From assembly GCF_014190805.1 (NCBI RefSeq), contig NZ_JACHVQ010000001.1:620001-684000 (forward strand): DNA of 64,000 nt, given 5' to 3'. Positions within the stretch are counted from its first letter, which is position 1. Every line of letters starts with the position of its first letter. Under the pieces are notes generated by a model. The model was not told where the DNA came from. It saw nothing but the letters and a program-made list of their open reading frames with translations, and made no database searches. Shown here piece after piece: positions 8,825 through 17,279 of the stretch. A program made the translations under genes and the position numbers. Source of the stretch: Flexivirga oryzae (GTDB lineage: Bacteria; Actinomycetota; Actinomycetes; Actinomycetales; Dermatophilaceae).

Positions 8825-10234
8825 ATGATCGCGCTCACTCTCTCGCACATCGCGGCGATCACCGGTGGCACGCTGCACGGCGACGACCGGACGGTCGACG
8901 GTCCCGTGGTCACCGACTCCCGGGAAGCCGCACCGGGCAGTCTCTACGTCGCCCGCATCGGCGAGTACGCCGACGGCCACGACTTCGCACCGTCCGCGCT
9001 CGAGGCCGGCGCCGTCGGCGTGCTCGGGTCGCGGGCGCTGCCCGGCATACCCACCGTGGTGGTCGACGACGTGCAGCAGGCGTTCGGCGACCTGGCGCGC
9101 GCCGTCGTCGACCTGGCGCCGTCCCTGCGGATCGTGGGCATCACCGGCAGCTCCGGCAAGACCTCCACCAAGGACCTGCTGGCGCAGGTGCTGGCACCCC
9201 TCGGCGAGACGGTCGCGCCGGTCGGCTCCTACAACTCCGAGGTGGGCGTGCCGCTGACCGTGTGCCGCGTCACCACGGGCACCCGTTTCCTGGTCGCCGA
9301 GATGGGCGCCACAAACCTGGGCAACATCACCTACCTCACGCACATCGCGCCACCGGCCGTCGGCATCGTGCTCAACGTCGGCACCGCGCACGTGGGGGAG
9401 TTCGGGTCGGTGGAGGCCATCGCGCAGACCAAGGGTGAGCTGGTCGAGGCGCTGCCCGGGACGGGGCTGGCGATCCTCAACGCCGACGACCCGCGGGTGG
9501 CGGCGATGGCGGCCCGCACCCGGGCACGGGTCGTCACCGTCGGCCTGGGAGAGGCCGCGCAGGTCCGCGCGGTCGACGTGAGCCTGGACGACCAGGACCG
9601 GCCCGCGTTCACCGTCCTGGGCCTGGACGGCGTCGAGGCGCTGCCGGTGCGGCTGGGGCTGCACGGCGAGCACCAGGTCGGCAACGCGCTCGCGGTCGCG
9701 GTCGCCGCGCGTGAGCTGGGGGCGTCCGGCGAGCAGATCGCGACCGGCCTGGCCGGGGCGCGGGCGGTGAGCCGCTGGCGGATGGAGGTGCACCAGCTGC
9801 CGACCGGGATCACCCTGATCAACGACGCCTACAACGCCAACCTGGACTCGATGCAGGCCGCCCTGCGGGCGCTGCAGCGGATCGGTCGCGGGCACCGCAC
9901 CATCGCCGTCCTCGGCGAGATGCGCGAACTCGGCGATTTCAGCGCCGCGGCGCACCACCAGGTGGGCGCGGCGGCCGCCGAGCTCGGGACGGGGGTCGTC
10001 GTGGCCGTCGGTGCGGGCGCCGAGCCGATCGCAGCCGCCGCCGAGGCCGCGGGTGTGCGGGTGGAGCGCGCCGCGGACGTCGACGAGGCGCACCGTGTGG
10101 TCATGCAACTTCTGGCGCCCTCAGACGTCATACTCTTCAAGTCAAGTCGTGACTCCGGGCTGCGGTTTCTCGGCGACCGGATCACTGTCGAACAAGGTGG
10201 GTACCTCCAAGAACATGGACCGACGCATGCGTAG
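8825..10234 (+). CDS. murF: UDP-MurNAc-tripeptide--D-Ala-D-Ala ligase
   Basis: The protein has 469 residues. It has the MurF N-terminal substrate-binding domain (SHIAAITGGTLHGDD, VTDSREAAPGSLYVA) and the ATP-binding loop GITGSSGKTSTKD near residue 112. The central-domain motif LVAEMGATNLGNI and the NDAYNANLDSMQAAL stretch are typical of MurF and distinguish it from MurE. It adds D-Ala-D-Ala to the UDP-MurNAc-tripeptide in the cytoplasm. The 68-bp gap after ftsI contains no room for murE. A weak RBS precedes the ATG. It is followed by mraY after 51 bp. Confidence 0.96.
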   Translation: MIALTLSHIAAITGGTLHGDDRTVDGPVVTDSREAAPGSLYVARIGEYADGHDFAPSALEAGAVGVLGSRALPGIPTVVVDDVQQAFGDLARAVVDLAPSLRIVGITGSSGKTSTKDLLAQVLAPLGETVAPVGSYNSEVGVPLTVCRVTTGTRFLVAEMGATNLGNITYLTHIAPPAVGIVLNVGTAHVGEFGSVEAIAQTKGELVEALPGTGLAILNADDPRVAAMAARTRARVVTVGLGEAAQVRAVDVSLDDQDRPAFTVLGLDGVEALPVRLGLHGEHQVGNALAVAVAARELGASGEQIATGLAGARAVSRWRMEVHQLPTGITLINDAYNANLDSMQAALRALQRIGRGHRTIAVLGEMRELGDFSAAAHHQVGAAAAELGTGVVVAVGAGAEPIAAAAEAAGVRVERAADVDEAHRVVMQLLAPSDVILFKSSRDSGLRFLGDRITVEQGGYLQEHGPTHA

Positions 10235-10285
10235 GCACGGGCCGGCGGCGCATCGGGTGACCGATCTCGCGCAGGAGAGTTCCCG

Positions 10286-11389
10286 GTGAAACTCGTACTC
10301 ATCGGAGCGCTGGTCGCGCTCGTCATCGGGCTGATCGGCACCCGTTACTTCATCTCGCTGGCCCGCCGCAAGGGCTACGGACAGTTCGTGCGCGACGACG
10401 GCCCCACCAGCCACCACACCAAGCGCGGCACCCCGACGATGGGCGGCGTGGTGATCATCGCCGGCTCCGTCGTCGGCTACGCACTGGCCCACCTGCTCAC
10501 CTGGGACGGCCCGACCGCCTCCGGTCTGCTGGTGCTGTTCCTCATGGTCGGGCTGGGGTTCGTCGGCCTGCTGGACGACTGGATCAAGATCTCCCACGAG
10601 CGCTCGCTCGGCCTGACCTCCGTGCAGAAGCTCGCCGGGCAGACCCTGGTCGCGGTGATCTTCGCGATCCTGGCCACCAAGTTCTCCCGGGACGGCATCA
10701 GCCCGGCCAGCTACCGCATCTCGTTCGTGCGTGACACCTGGTTCAACCTCGCGTTCGCCGGCTCGGTCATCGGGGTCATCCTGTTCATCCTGTGGGCCAA
10801 CCTGATGATCGCCGGCACCAGCAACGGGGTGAACCTCACCGACGGCCTCGACGGGCAGGCCGCCGGTGCCTGCGTGATGGTGTTCGGCGCCTACGTGCTG
10901 ATCAGCGTCTGGCAGTTCAACCAGAACTGCCAGTTCGTCACGTCGTCCAAGTGCTACAACGTGCGCGACCCGCTCGACCTCGCGGTGGTCGCCGCGTGCG
11001 TGATGGGCGCGTGTTTCGGCTTCCTGTGGTGGAACGCCTCACCGGCCCGGATCTTCATGGGTGACACCGGCTCGCTCGGCCTCGGCGGCGCACTGGCCGG
11101 CCTGGCGATCACCACCCGCACCGAGTTGCTCGTGGTCATCCTGGGCGGCCTGTTCGTGTTCGAGACGGTCACGGTGATCCTGCAGGTCGGATACTTCAAA
11201 CTGACCAAGCGCAACAACGGCGGCGTCGGCAAACGGCTGTTCCGGATGACACCGATCCATCACCACTTCGAGATGCTCGGCTGGGCGCAGATCACGGTGA
11301 CGATCCGGTTCTGGATCATCTGCGGGCTGTGCGTCGCCGGCGGCCTGGGGATCTTCTACGCCGAATGGGTCGTCGGTGGGGTTGTCTGA
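10286..11389 (+). CDS. mraY: phospho-MurNAc-pentapeptide transferase
   Basis: The protein has 367 residues and a GTG start after CAGGAGAG. It is a polytopic membrane protein (about 10 segments). It carries the MraY signatures SHHTKRGTPTMGG, FVGLLDDWIKI (DD motif), the NLTDGLDGQAAG loop with catalytic Asp, and FRMTPIHHHFE. It transfers phospho-MurNAc-pentapeptide to undecaprenyl phosphate to make lipid I. It overlaps murD by 14 bp, indicating translational coupling. Confidence 0.97.
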   Translation: MKLVLIGALVALVIGLIGTRYFISLARRKGYGQFVRDDGPTSHHTKRGTPTMGGVVIIAGSVVGYALAHLLTWDGPTASGLLVLFLMVGLGFVGLLDDWIKISHERSLGLTSVQKLAGQTLVAVIFAILATKFSRDGISPASYRISFVRDTWFNLAFAGSVIGVILFILWANLMIAGTSNGVNLTDGLDGQAAGACVMVFGAYVLISVWQFNQNCQFVTSSKCYNVRDPLDLAVVAACVMGACFGFLWWNASPARIFMGDTGSLGLGGALAGLAITTRTELLVVILGGLFVFETVTVILQVGYFKLTKRNNGGVGKRLFRMTPIHHHFEMLGWAQITVTIRFWIICGLCVAGGLGIFYAEWVVGGVV

Positions 11390-12854
11390 TTACGAGCCGG
11401 ACGGCGGAGCACGGGGGCTGACCCACCGGGACGCCGACTGGTCCGGCCTGCGCGTGGTCGTGGTCGGGCTCGGGCTGTCCGGTTTCGCGGCCGCCGACGC
11501 CCTGCTGGAGCGCGGTGCCGTCGTGACCGTCGTCAGCCGGGACCGCACGGCGGCGATGGAGGAGCGCGCCCGGATCCTCGACATCCTCGGGGCGACGGTG
11601 CTGTTCGCCGACGAGGTGCCCGCGGTGCCGCCGGACGGCACCCAACTGGTCGTGACCTCCCCCGGGGTGCCACCGGCCAACCCGTTCCTGGTGGCCGCGG
11701 AGTCGTCCGGCGTCCCGGTCTGGGGTGAGGTCGAGCTGGCCTGGCGGATGCGACCCGCCGAGGGCGCCGCACCGTGGCTGACGATCACCGGCACCAACGG
11801 CAAGACCACCGCGGTCACCATGCTGGAGTCGATCCTGCGTGCGGGCGGGCTGCGCGCCACCGCCGCCGGCAACGTCGGCACGCCGATCCTCGAGGCGGTG
11901 CTGCACCCGGAGCCGTACGACGTGCTCGCCGTGGAGCTGTCCAGTTTCCAGATCCATTGGTCGCGCAGCGTCTCGCCATACTCCTCCTGCCTGCTCAACG
12001 TCGCACCCGACCACGTCGACTGGCACGGCTCGTACGACGAGTACCGGCGCGTCAAGGGCCGCGTCTACGAGCGGACCCAGGTGGCCGCGATCTACAACGT
12101 GCAGGACCCGGCCACCGAGGAGCTGCTGATCGCGGCCGACGTCGTGGAGGGTTGCCGCGCCATCGGATTCACCACCGGCGTGCCCGCCATCTCGATGGTC
12201 GGCGTCGTCGACGACGTGCTCGCCGACCGGGCGTTCATCGACGAGCGGCGCACCAGCGCGGCCGAGCTGGCGACCGTCGACGACCTGTCGATCGGCGGCG
12301 TCCGGCCTGCGCCGCACTACGTCGCCGACGCGCTGGCCGCGGCCGCCCTCGCGCGCTCGTTCGGGGTGGCGCCGGCGGCGGTGCAGGCGGGGCTGCGGTC
12401 CTACACGCCGCAGCCGCACCGGGTGCAGGACGTCGCCACCGTCGACGGCGTGCGCTACGTGGACGACTCCAAGGCCACCAACACCGACGCCGCGGCGGGT
12501 TCGGTCACGGCGTTCGACCACGTCGTCTGGATCGCCGGTGGCCTGCTCAAGGGCGCCGATGTCGAGGACCTGGTGCGGGTCGCGGCCTCCCACCTGCGCG
12601 GCGTGGTGCTGCTCGGCCAGGACCGGGCGCAGCTGGCGGACGCATTGGGCCGACACGCGCCGGATGTCCCGGTGGTGGACGTCGCGAGCACCGACACTGG
12701 GGCCATGTCCGAAGTCGTCCGTGCCGCGCAGTCGCTCGCCCGGCCCGGCGACGTGGTGCTGCTGGCGCCGGCGGCCGCGTCGATGGACATGTTCGACAAC
12801 TACGGCGCGCGGGGTGACGCGTTCGCGGCGGCCGTGCGGGGCCTGTCGCAATGA
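11376..12854 (+). CDS. murD: UDP-MurNAc-L-alanine--D-glutamate ligase
   Basis: The protein has 492 residues. It has an N-terminal Rossmann fold with VVVGLGLSGFAAADALLERG, the ATP loop ITGTNGKTTAVTML near residue 130, the central VELSSFQ motif with NVAPDHVDWHGS, and the C-terminal YVDDSKATNTDAAA motif. This is the standard MurD series. It adds D-Glu to UDP-MurNAc-L-Ala. The GTG at 11376 lies inside mraY. A start nearer the Rossmann fold is possible but no better RBS is visible. It is coupled to ftsW by ATGA. Confidence 0.96.
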   Translation: MGLSDYEPDGGARGLTHRDADWSGLRVVVVGLGLSGFAAADALLERGAVVTVVSRDRTAAMEERARILDILGATVLFADEVPAVPPDGTQLVVTSPGVPPANPFLVAAESSGVPVWGEVELAWRMRPAEGAAPWLTITGTNGKTTAVTMLESILRAGGLRATAAGNVGTPILEAVLHPEPYDVLAVELSSFQIHWSRSVSPYSSCLLNVAPDHVDWHGSYDEYRRVKGRVYERTQVAAIYNVQDPATEELLIAADVVEGCRAIGFTTGVPAISMVGVVDDVLADRAFIDERRTSAAELATVDDLSIGGVRPAPHYVADALAAAALARSFGVAPAAVQAGLRSYTPQPHRVQDVATVDGVRYVDDSKATNTDAAAGSVTAFDHVVWIAGGLLKGADVEDLVRVAASHLRGVVLLGQDRAQLADALGRHAPDVPVVDVASTDTGAMSEVVRAAQSLARPGDVVLLAPAAASMDMFDNYGARGDAFAAAVRGLSQ

Positions 12855-14089
12855 GCGCACCCAGCGAGACCGGCGCCTTCGACCTGACCCGGTTGCAGCC
12901 CAAGGCGCTGATGCGCCGGCTGGAGTCGCCGGTCGCCCCCTACTACCTGCTGCTCGGCTCCACCGCGATGCTGCTGCTGTTCGGCCTGGTGATGGTGCTG
13001 TCGGCGTCGAGCGTCACGTCATACCAGGCCAGCGGCTCGTCATACACGGTCTTCAAGAACCAGGCGCTGTTCGCCGGCATCGGTGTCGTCGTCGCGCTCA
13101 TCGCCAGCCGCGTCTCGGTGCGGGCGTGGAAGTGGCTCGCGCTGCCGGCGTTCGTGCTGGCCGTGCTGCTGCAGATGGCCGTGTTCTCGCCGCTGGGTCT
13201 CACCGTGCAGGGCAACCGCAACTGGATCGGCTTCGGCGGCTTCACCATTCAGCCCTCGGAGGCCGGCAAGATCGCGATCATCCTGGTGGCGGCGATGATC
13301 CTGACCCGCAAGCGCAAGGTGCTCTCGGAGTGGCGGCACGTGGTGATCCCGCTCATCCCGATGGCCGCGCTGCTGCTCGGACTGGTGCTGCTGGGGCACG
13401 ACCTGGGCACCACCATGGTGCTGGCCTCGATCGTGGGGGCGATCCTGTTCGTGGCCGGTGTGCGGATGCGGGTCTTCGCGTTCTTCGGTGGACTCGCCGC
13501 GGCCGTCGCGCTCGCCTTCGTGGCCACCAACTCCAACCGCACCGGGCGGCTGGACGCCTGGCTCGGCACCTGCCTCAACGCGCAGACGGCCGGCTGCTAC
13601 CAGAAGGTGCACGGCCTCTACGCAATGGCCGACGGCGGCTGGTGGGGCGTCGGCCTCGGTGCCAGCCGGGAGAAGTGGTCGTGGCTGCCGGAGGCGCACA
13701 ACGACTTCATCTTCGCGATCATCGGCGAGGAGCTCGGCCTGCCCGGCACCCTGGCCGTCATCGCGCTGTATGTCGCACTCGGCTACGCCTGCTACCGGAT
13801 GATCGTGACCAGCAAGGACTTCTTCGTCCGGCTGGTGACGGCCGGGGTGATGGCGTGGATCCTGGTGCAGGCGGTGATCAACATCGGCTCGGTGACCGGC
13901 CTGCTGCCGATCATCGGGGTGCCGCTGCCGCTGGTCTCCTCGGGTGGGTCGGCGCTGGTGACAACGCTTTTCGCGCTCGGCATGCTGATCTCGTTCGCCC
14001 GCAACGAGCCGACCTGCAAGGCGGCGCTGGCGGCCCGGCCGAGCGCGGTCAAGCGCACGCTCGCCGTCCTGCCGCTCCCGCGACGCTGA
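12851..14089 (+). CDS. ftsW: SEDS peptidoglycan glycosyltransferase FtsW
   Basis: The protein has 412 residues with about 10 transmembrane segments. SEDS-family marks include LLLFGLVMVLSASSV near the first helix, GNRNWIGFGGFTIQPSEAGK, LGHDLGTTMV, the AHNDFIFAIIGEELGL loop, and the VPLPLVSSGGSALV motif near the C-terminus. It polymerises lipid II into glycan strands at the septum together with FtsI. Its position between murD and murG, and the presence of ftsI nearby, favour FtsW over RodA. It is followed by a 124-bp gap that carries a repeat element. Confidence 0.95.
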   Translation: MSAPSETGAFDLTRLQPKALMRRLESPVAPYYLLLGSTAMLLLFGLVMVLSASSVTSYQASGSSYTVFKNQALFAGIGVVVALIASRVSVRAWKWLALPAFVLAVLLQMAVFSPLGLTVQGNRNWIGFGGFTIQPSEAGKIAIILVAAMILTRKRKVLSEWRHVVIPLIPMAALLLGLVLLGHDLGTTMVLASIVGAILFVAGVRMRVFAFFGGLAAAVALAFVATNSNRTGRLDAWLGTCLNAQTAGCYQKVHGLYAMADGGWWGVGLGASREKWSWLPEAHNDFIFAIIGEELGLPGTLAVIALYVALGYACYRMIVTSKDFFVRLVTAGVMAWILVQAVINIGSVTGLLPIIGVPLPLVSSGGSALVTTLFALGMLISFARNEPTCKAALAARPSAVKRTLAVLPLPRR

Positions 14090-14124
14090 GCCCGGCATAC
14101 GCCCAGCGCATGGCGCCCGCGCAC

Positions 14125-14194
14125 AACTCGCTACTGTCGTCACGTACTCGCCCGATCCGCCGGATTTCGGCGAGTAACTCGCTACTGTCGTCAC
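14125..14194. repeat. palindrome flanked by identical 19-bp direct repeats (ftsW-murG gap)
   Basis: AACTCGCTACTGTCGTCAC occurs at 14125-14143 and again at 14176-14194. Between the copies is a dyad: TACTCGCC and GGCGAGTA, with an inner ATCC-GCC-GGAT hairpin. The symmetric arrangement fills almost the whole ftsW-murG gap. It could be a small mobile or REP-like element, or an attenuator. No other copy is seen in this window. Confidence 0.75.
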
Positions 14195-14213
14195 TTCTTC
14201 AGGTCCGAGGATC

Positions 14214-15326
14214 ATGAGCCAGTCGTCTTCCGCATTGCAGTCCGTGTTACTCGCCGGAGGCGGCACCGCCGGGCACATCTCACCGCTGCTCGCCACCGCG
14301 GACGCGCTGCGCCGCCGGCACCCGGACGTGCGGATCACCGTGCTCGGGTCGCACGGCGGCCTCGAGGAGACGCTGGTGCCCGAGCGCGGCTACGACCTGC
14401 GGCTGATCGACAAGGCCGCGTTCCCGCGGCGTCCCAACGCTGCCGCGGTGCGCTTCCCGCAGAAGTTCCTGGGTGCCCGCCGGGACGCTGCGGCGCTGGT
14501 GCAGGAGGTGGCCGCGGACGCCGTCGTCGGGTTCGGCGGCTACGTCAGCCCGCCCGCGTTCCTGGCGGCGCGCAAGCTCCGCGTCCCGATCGTGGTGCAC
14601 GAGGGCAACGCGCTGCCCGGCCTCGCCACCAAGCTCGGATCCCGCTTCAGCCCGTATGTCGCCACGGCGTTCTCGGTCACCAAACTCCCGCACGCCCAGG
14701 CGATCGGGATGCCGTTGCGCCGGGAGATCACCCGCCTGGACCGGGACGCGCTGCGCCCGGAAGCGGTCGAGCGGTTCGGCCTGAACCCGGACCTGCCGAC
14801 CGTCCTGGTGACCGGCGGCTCCAGCGGCGCGGTGCGGGTCAACGAGCCGGTCGCCGCGTCCGCCGCGGCGTTCCGGGATGCGGGCGTGCAGGTGCTGCAC
14901 GTCACGGGGGTCGGCAAGGAGGTCGAGGTCCCACCGGGGGAGCCCGTGTACATCGTCCTGCCGTATGCCGACCGGATGGACCTGGCGTATGCCGCGGCGG
15001 ACCTGGTCGTCACCCGCTCGGGCGGGAACATGGTCTGCGAGACCTCGTCGGTCGGCCTGCCCGCGGTGTTCGTGCCGCTGCCGGTGGGCAACGGCGAGCA
15101 GCGTCTCAACGCCGCGGATGTCGTGAACGCCGGGGGTGCACTGCTGGTCGACAACGACGACTTCACCCCCGACTACATCCGCAGCGAGGTCATCCCGCTG
15201 GCCGCGGACCCGGAACGGCTGGCGCGGATGGCGGAGGCGGCCCGGGCCCAGGGGCACGGCGACGCGGACGAGCGGCTCGTCGACCTGATCGAGCAGGCGG
15301 TGAGTGACGGTGTTTCCCGCCATTGA
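14214..15326 (+). CDS. murG: UDP-GlcNAc:undecaprenyl-PP-MurNAc-pentapeptide GlcNAc transferase
   Basis: The protein has 370 residues. It has the GT28 N-domain motif LLAGGGTAGHISPLLATADAL, the GFGGYVSPPAFLAA loop, HEGNALPGLATK, the C-domain VTGGSSGAVRVNE, and the SGGNMVCETSSVGLPAVFVP donor-binding stretch. It makes lipid II from lipid I at the cytoplasmic membrane face. The stop codon TGA is contributed by the TTGACG arm of the repeat element that fills the gap before murC. Start: ATG 14214, about 12 bases after AGGTCCGAGG. Confidence 0.96.
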   Translation: MSQSSSALQSVLLAGGGTAGHISPLLATADALRRRHPDVRITVLGSHGGLEETLVPERGYDLRLIDKAAFPRRPNAAAVRFPQKFLGARRDAAALVQEVAADAVVGFGGYVSPPAFLAARKLRVPIVVHEGNALPGLATKLGSRFSPYVATAFSVTKLPHAQAIGMPLRREITRLDRDALRPEAVERFGLNPDLPTVLVTGGSSGAVRVNEPVAASAAAFRDAGVQVLHVTGVGKEVEVPPGEPVYIVLPYADRMDLAYAAADLVVTRSGGNMVCETSSVGLPAVFVPLPVGNGEQRLNAADVVNAGGALLVDNDDFTPDYIRSEVIPLAADPERLARMAEAARAQGHGDADERLVDLIEQAVSDGVSRH

Positions 15327-15384
15327 CGCTCGACATCGCCGCTGACGTCCCTATTGCGCCGTCACCGGCCGTTTCGAGCGTCAA
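15323..15384. repeat. dispersed palindromic repeat, TTGACG/CGTCAA family (copy 1)
   Basis: TTGACGCTCGA (15323-15333) and TCGAGCGTCAA (15374-15384) are perfect 11-bp inverted arms. The interior segment ATTGCGCCGTCA, plus GGCC and TTTCGAGCGTCAA, recurs at 37744-37783 after the acetyltransferase gene. The murG stop codon lies within the left arm. Confidence 0.75.
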
Positions 15385-15427
15385 CCGCGAGAGATCTCCC
15401 GTCGACCACGACCACGAAGGACCAGCG

Positions 15428-16873
15428 ATGACCGACCACGCACCCGACGGCGTCAACCGCCGCTTCGACTTCACGGCGCCGCTGCCGGCGCTGGGCGACC
15501 TACGAGCCGCCCACCTGATCGCCATTGGCGGATCGGGTATGTCGGGTGTCGCGCGGCTGCTGCTCGCCGCGGGGGTGCGGGTCAGCGGCTCGGACCGCAG
15601 CGAGAGCCCGGTGCTCGACGACCTGCGGGCGGCCGGCGCCGACGTGTGGATCGGTCAGACCGCCGAGGGCGCGCAGCGGGTCCCGGACGATGCCGTTGTC
15701 GTGGTGTCCTCGGCGATCGCCGAGGACAACCCGGAGCTGGCCGGGGTGCGTGCCCGCGGGTTGCAGGTGCTGCACCGGGCGCAGGCGCTCGGGGTGCTCA
15801 TGGCGGGCCGGGCCGCGCTGGCCGTGGCCGGCACGAGCGGGAAGACGACGACGAGTGCGATGGCGACGGTCGCGCTGCGCGCAGCGGGCGCCGACTCGTC
15901 ATTCGCGATCGGTGCGCCGATCGCCGGCATCGGCGCCAATTCCGGTGTCGGGCAAGGTGATTCGTTCATCGTCGAGGCGGACGAGAGCGATGGTTCGTTC
16001 CTCGTCTACCACCCGCAGGTCGCGATCGTGACGAGCGTGCGCGAGGACCACCTGGACTTCTACGGCACCTCCGAGCGGATGCAGCAGGCGTATGCCGACT
16101 TCGCCGACACGATCCGGGACGGCGGGCTGCTGGTGGCGTGCGCGGACGACCCCGGAGCCTCCGCACTGGCGGCGCGCCACCGCGAGCTCGGCCGGTGGGT
16201 GGTCACCTACGGCCGGACCGCCGACGCGGACCTCCGGGTGGCGGACGAGTCGGGCTCCGGGTTCGCCTGGTCCGCGACGCTGCTGCCCGCTGCCGGAGGG
16301 CGGATCCCGTTGCAGCTGAAGGTGCCCGGTGCGCACAACCTGCAGAACGCCGCGGGTGTGGCGCTCGCCCTGACCGAGGGTTTCGGGCTGTCGATGGAGC
16401 AGGCCGTGACCGGGCTCGGCGGGTTCACCGGGTCCGCGCGGCGACTCGAACCGCGCGGCGAGGCCGGGGGAGTGCGGGTCATCGACGACTACGCGCACAA
16501 CCCGGACAAGCTCGACGCCGCCGTCCGCGCCGGGCTCGGGCTGCGCGACGGGGGACGGCTGATCGCGGTCTTCCAGCCGCACCTGTTCTCGCGCACCCAG
16601 CACGCGGCCGCTGGCCTGGCGGCGGCCCTCTCGCGCGCGGACGTCGCGATCGTGCTCGACGTCTATCCGGCCCGCGAGGCTCCGGTGCTGGGTGTGACCG
16701 GCGCTCTCGTCGCCGACGCGGTGACCGGTGCGGAGGTCGTGTACGCGCCGACACTGGACGAGGCGTTGCAGGCCGTGCTGGACCGGGCGCGGTCGGGCGA
16801 TCTGGTGCTGACCGTCGGCGCCGGCGACGTCACCACGCTCGGCCCCCGCCTGCTGGCCGAGCTCTCCCGCTGA
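15428..16873 (+). CDS. murC: UDP-MurNAc--L-alanine ligase
   Basis: The protein has 481 residues from the ATG at 15428, which has GAAGGA at 15415-15420. The frame is open back to 15323, but that stretch is repeat DNA. It has the MurC motifs HLIAIGGSGMSGVARLL, GSDRSESPVLDDL, the ATP loop GTSGKTTTSAMA, VEADESDGSFL and the C-terminal IDDYAHNPDKLDAAV and FQPHLFSRTQ. It adds L-Ala to UDP-MurNAc. In most actinobacteria ftsQ follows; here there are only about 400 bp of repeat and promoter DNA before ftsZ. Confidence 0.96.
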   Translation: MTDHAPDGVNRRFDFTAPLPALGDLRAAHLIAIGGSGMSGVARLLLAAGVRVSGSDRSESPVLDDLRAAGADVWIGQTAEGAQRVPDDAVVVVSSAIAEDNPELAGVRARGLQVLHRAQALGVLMAGRAALAVAGTSGKTTTSAMATVALRAAGADSSFAIGAPIAGIGANSGVGQGDSFIVEADESDGSFLVYHPQVAIVTSVREDHLDFYGTSERMQQAYADFADTIRDGGLLVACADDPGASALAARHRELGRWVVTYGRTADADLRVADESGSGFAWSATLLPAAGGRIPLQLKVPGAHNLQNAAGVALALTEGFGLSMEQAVTGLGGFTGSARRLEPRGEAGGVRVIDDYAHNPDKLDAAVRAGLGLRDGGRLIAVFQPHLFSRTQHAAAGLAAALSRADVAIVLDVYPAREAPVLGVTGALVADAVTGAEVVYAPTLDEALQAVLDRARSGDLVLTVGAGDVTTLGPRLLAELSR

Positions 16874-16904
16874 CCCGCCGACGACGACCCGGTCCCATTC
16901 CGCG

Positions 16905-17007
16905 AGAGGACACGAAAATCCCCAGAGGACACGAAAAACGGGCCCCAGACCGCCCTGGAACGCCCTCCGTTCTTGTCCTGTCGGCGTTTTTGTGTCCTGT
17001 CGGCGAA
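16905..17007. repeat. dispersed repeat, GTGTCCTGTCGGC family (murC-ftsZ gap)
   Basis: AGAGGACACGAAAA occurs at 16905-16918 and 16924-16937. The inverse-oriented TTGTCCTGTCGGCG and TTGTGTCCTGTCGGCG follow at about 16974-16986 and 16990-17004, so the element is a broad inverted repeat. A related copy, TTCGTGTCCTGTCGGCA, is at 32071-32087. The rest of 16874-17279 has no gene: I see no FtsQ-like POTRA or transmembrane frame in it. Confidence 0.7.
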
Positions 17008-17208
17008 GGGGAGGGGTATGCCGGGGGCGTGGTCGCCACGGGAGGCGCCTCACCTTCAAGTTAAGGTCCATACTCGCCGCGCCGGATTCCGCCGCGTAGC
17101 ATGCACGGCATTGCTGCTTGTGTGAGGCGCCACTCGACGCGGCACGGTGTGTCGGTTAGGGGAAGCGTCGCCATCAACGTCATCATCATGGTGACTGTGG
17201 CAACCACG

Positions 17209-17239
17209 TTGCACACGTGGTGAGCGCAGTCGGCATACT
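17209..17239 (+). promoter_or_regulatory. candidate ftsZ promoter
   Basis: TTGCAC at 17209-17214 and CATACT at 17234-17239 are about 19 bp apart, 41 bp before the ftsZ start, in a stretch that is less GC-rich than its surroundings. The spacing is long, so confidence is low. Confidence 0.3.
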
Positions 17240-17279
17240 GCTTGCTTACATCGTCTAACGCTGGAAAGGCCCTTCCCTC

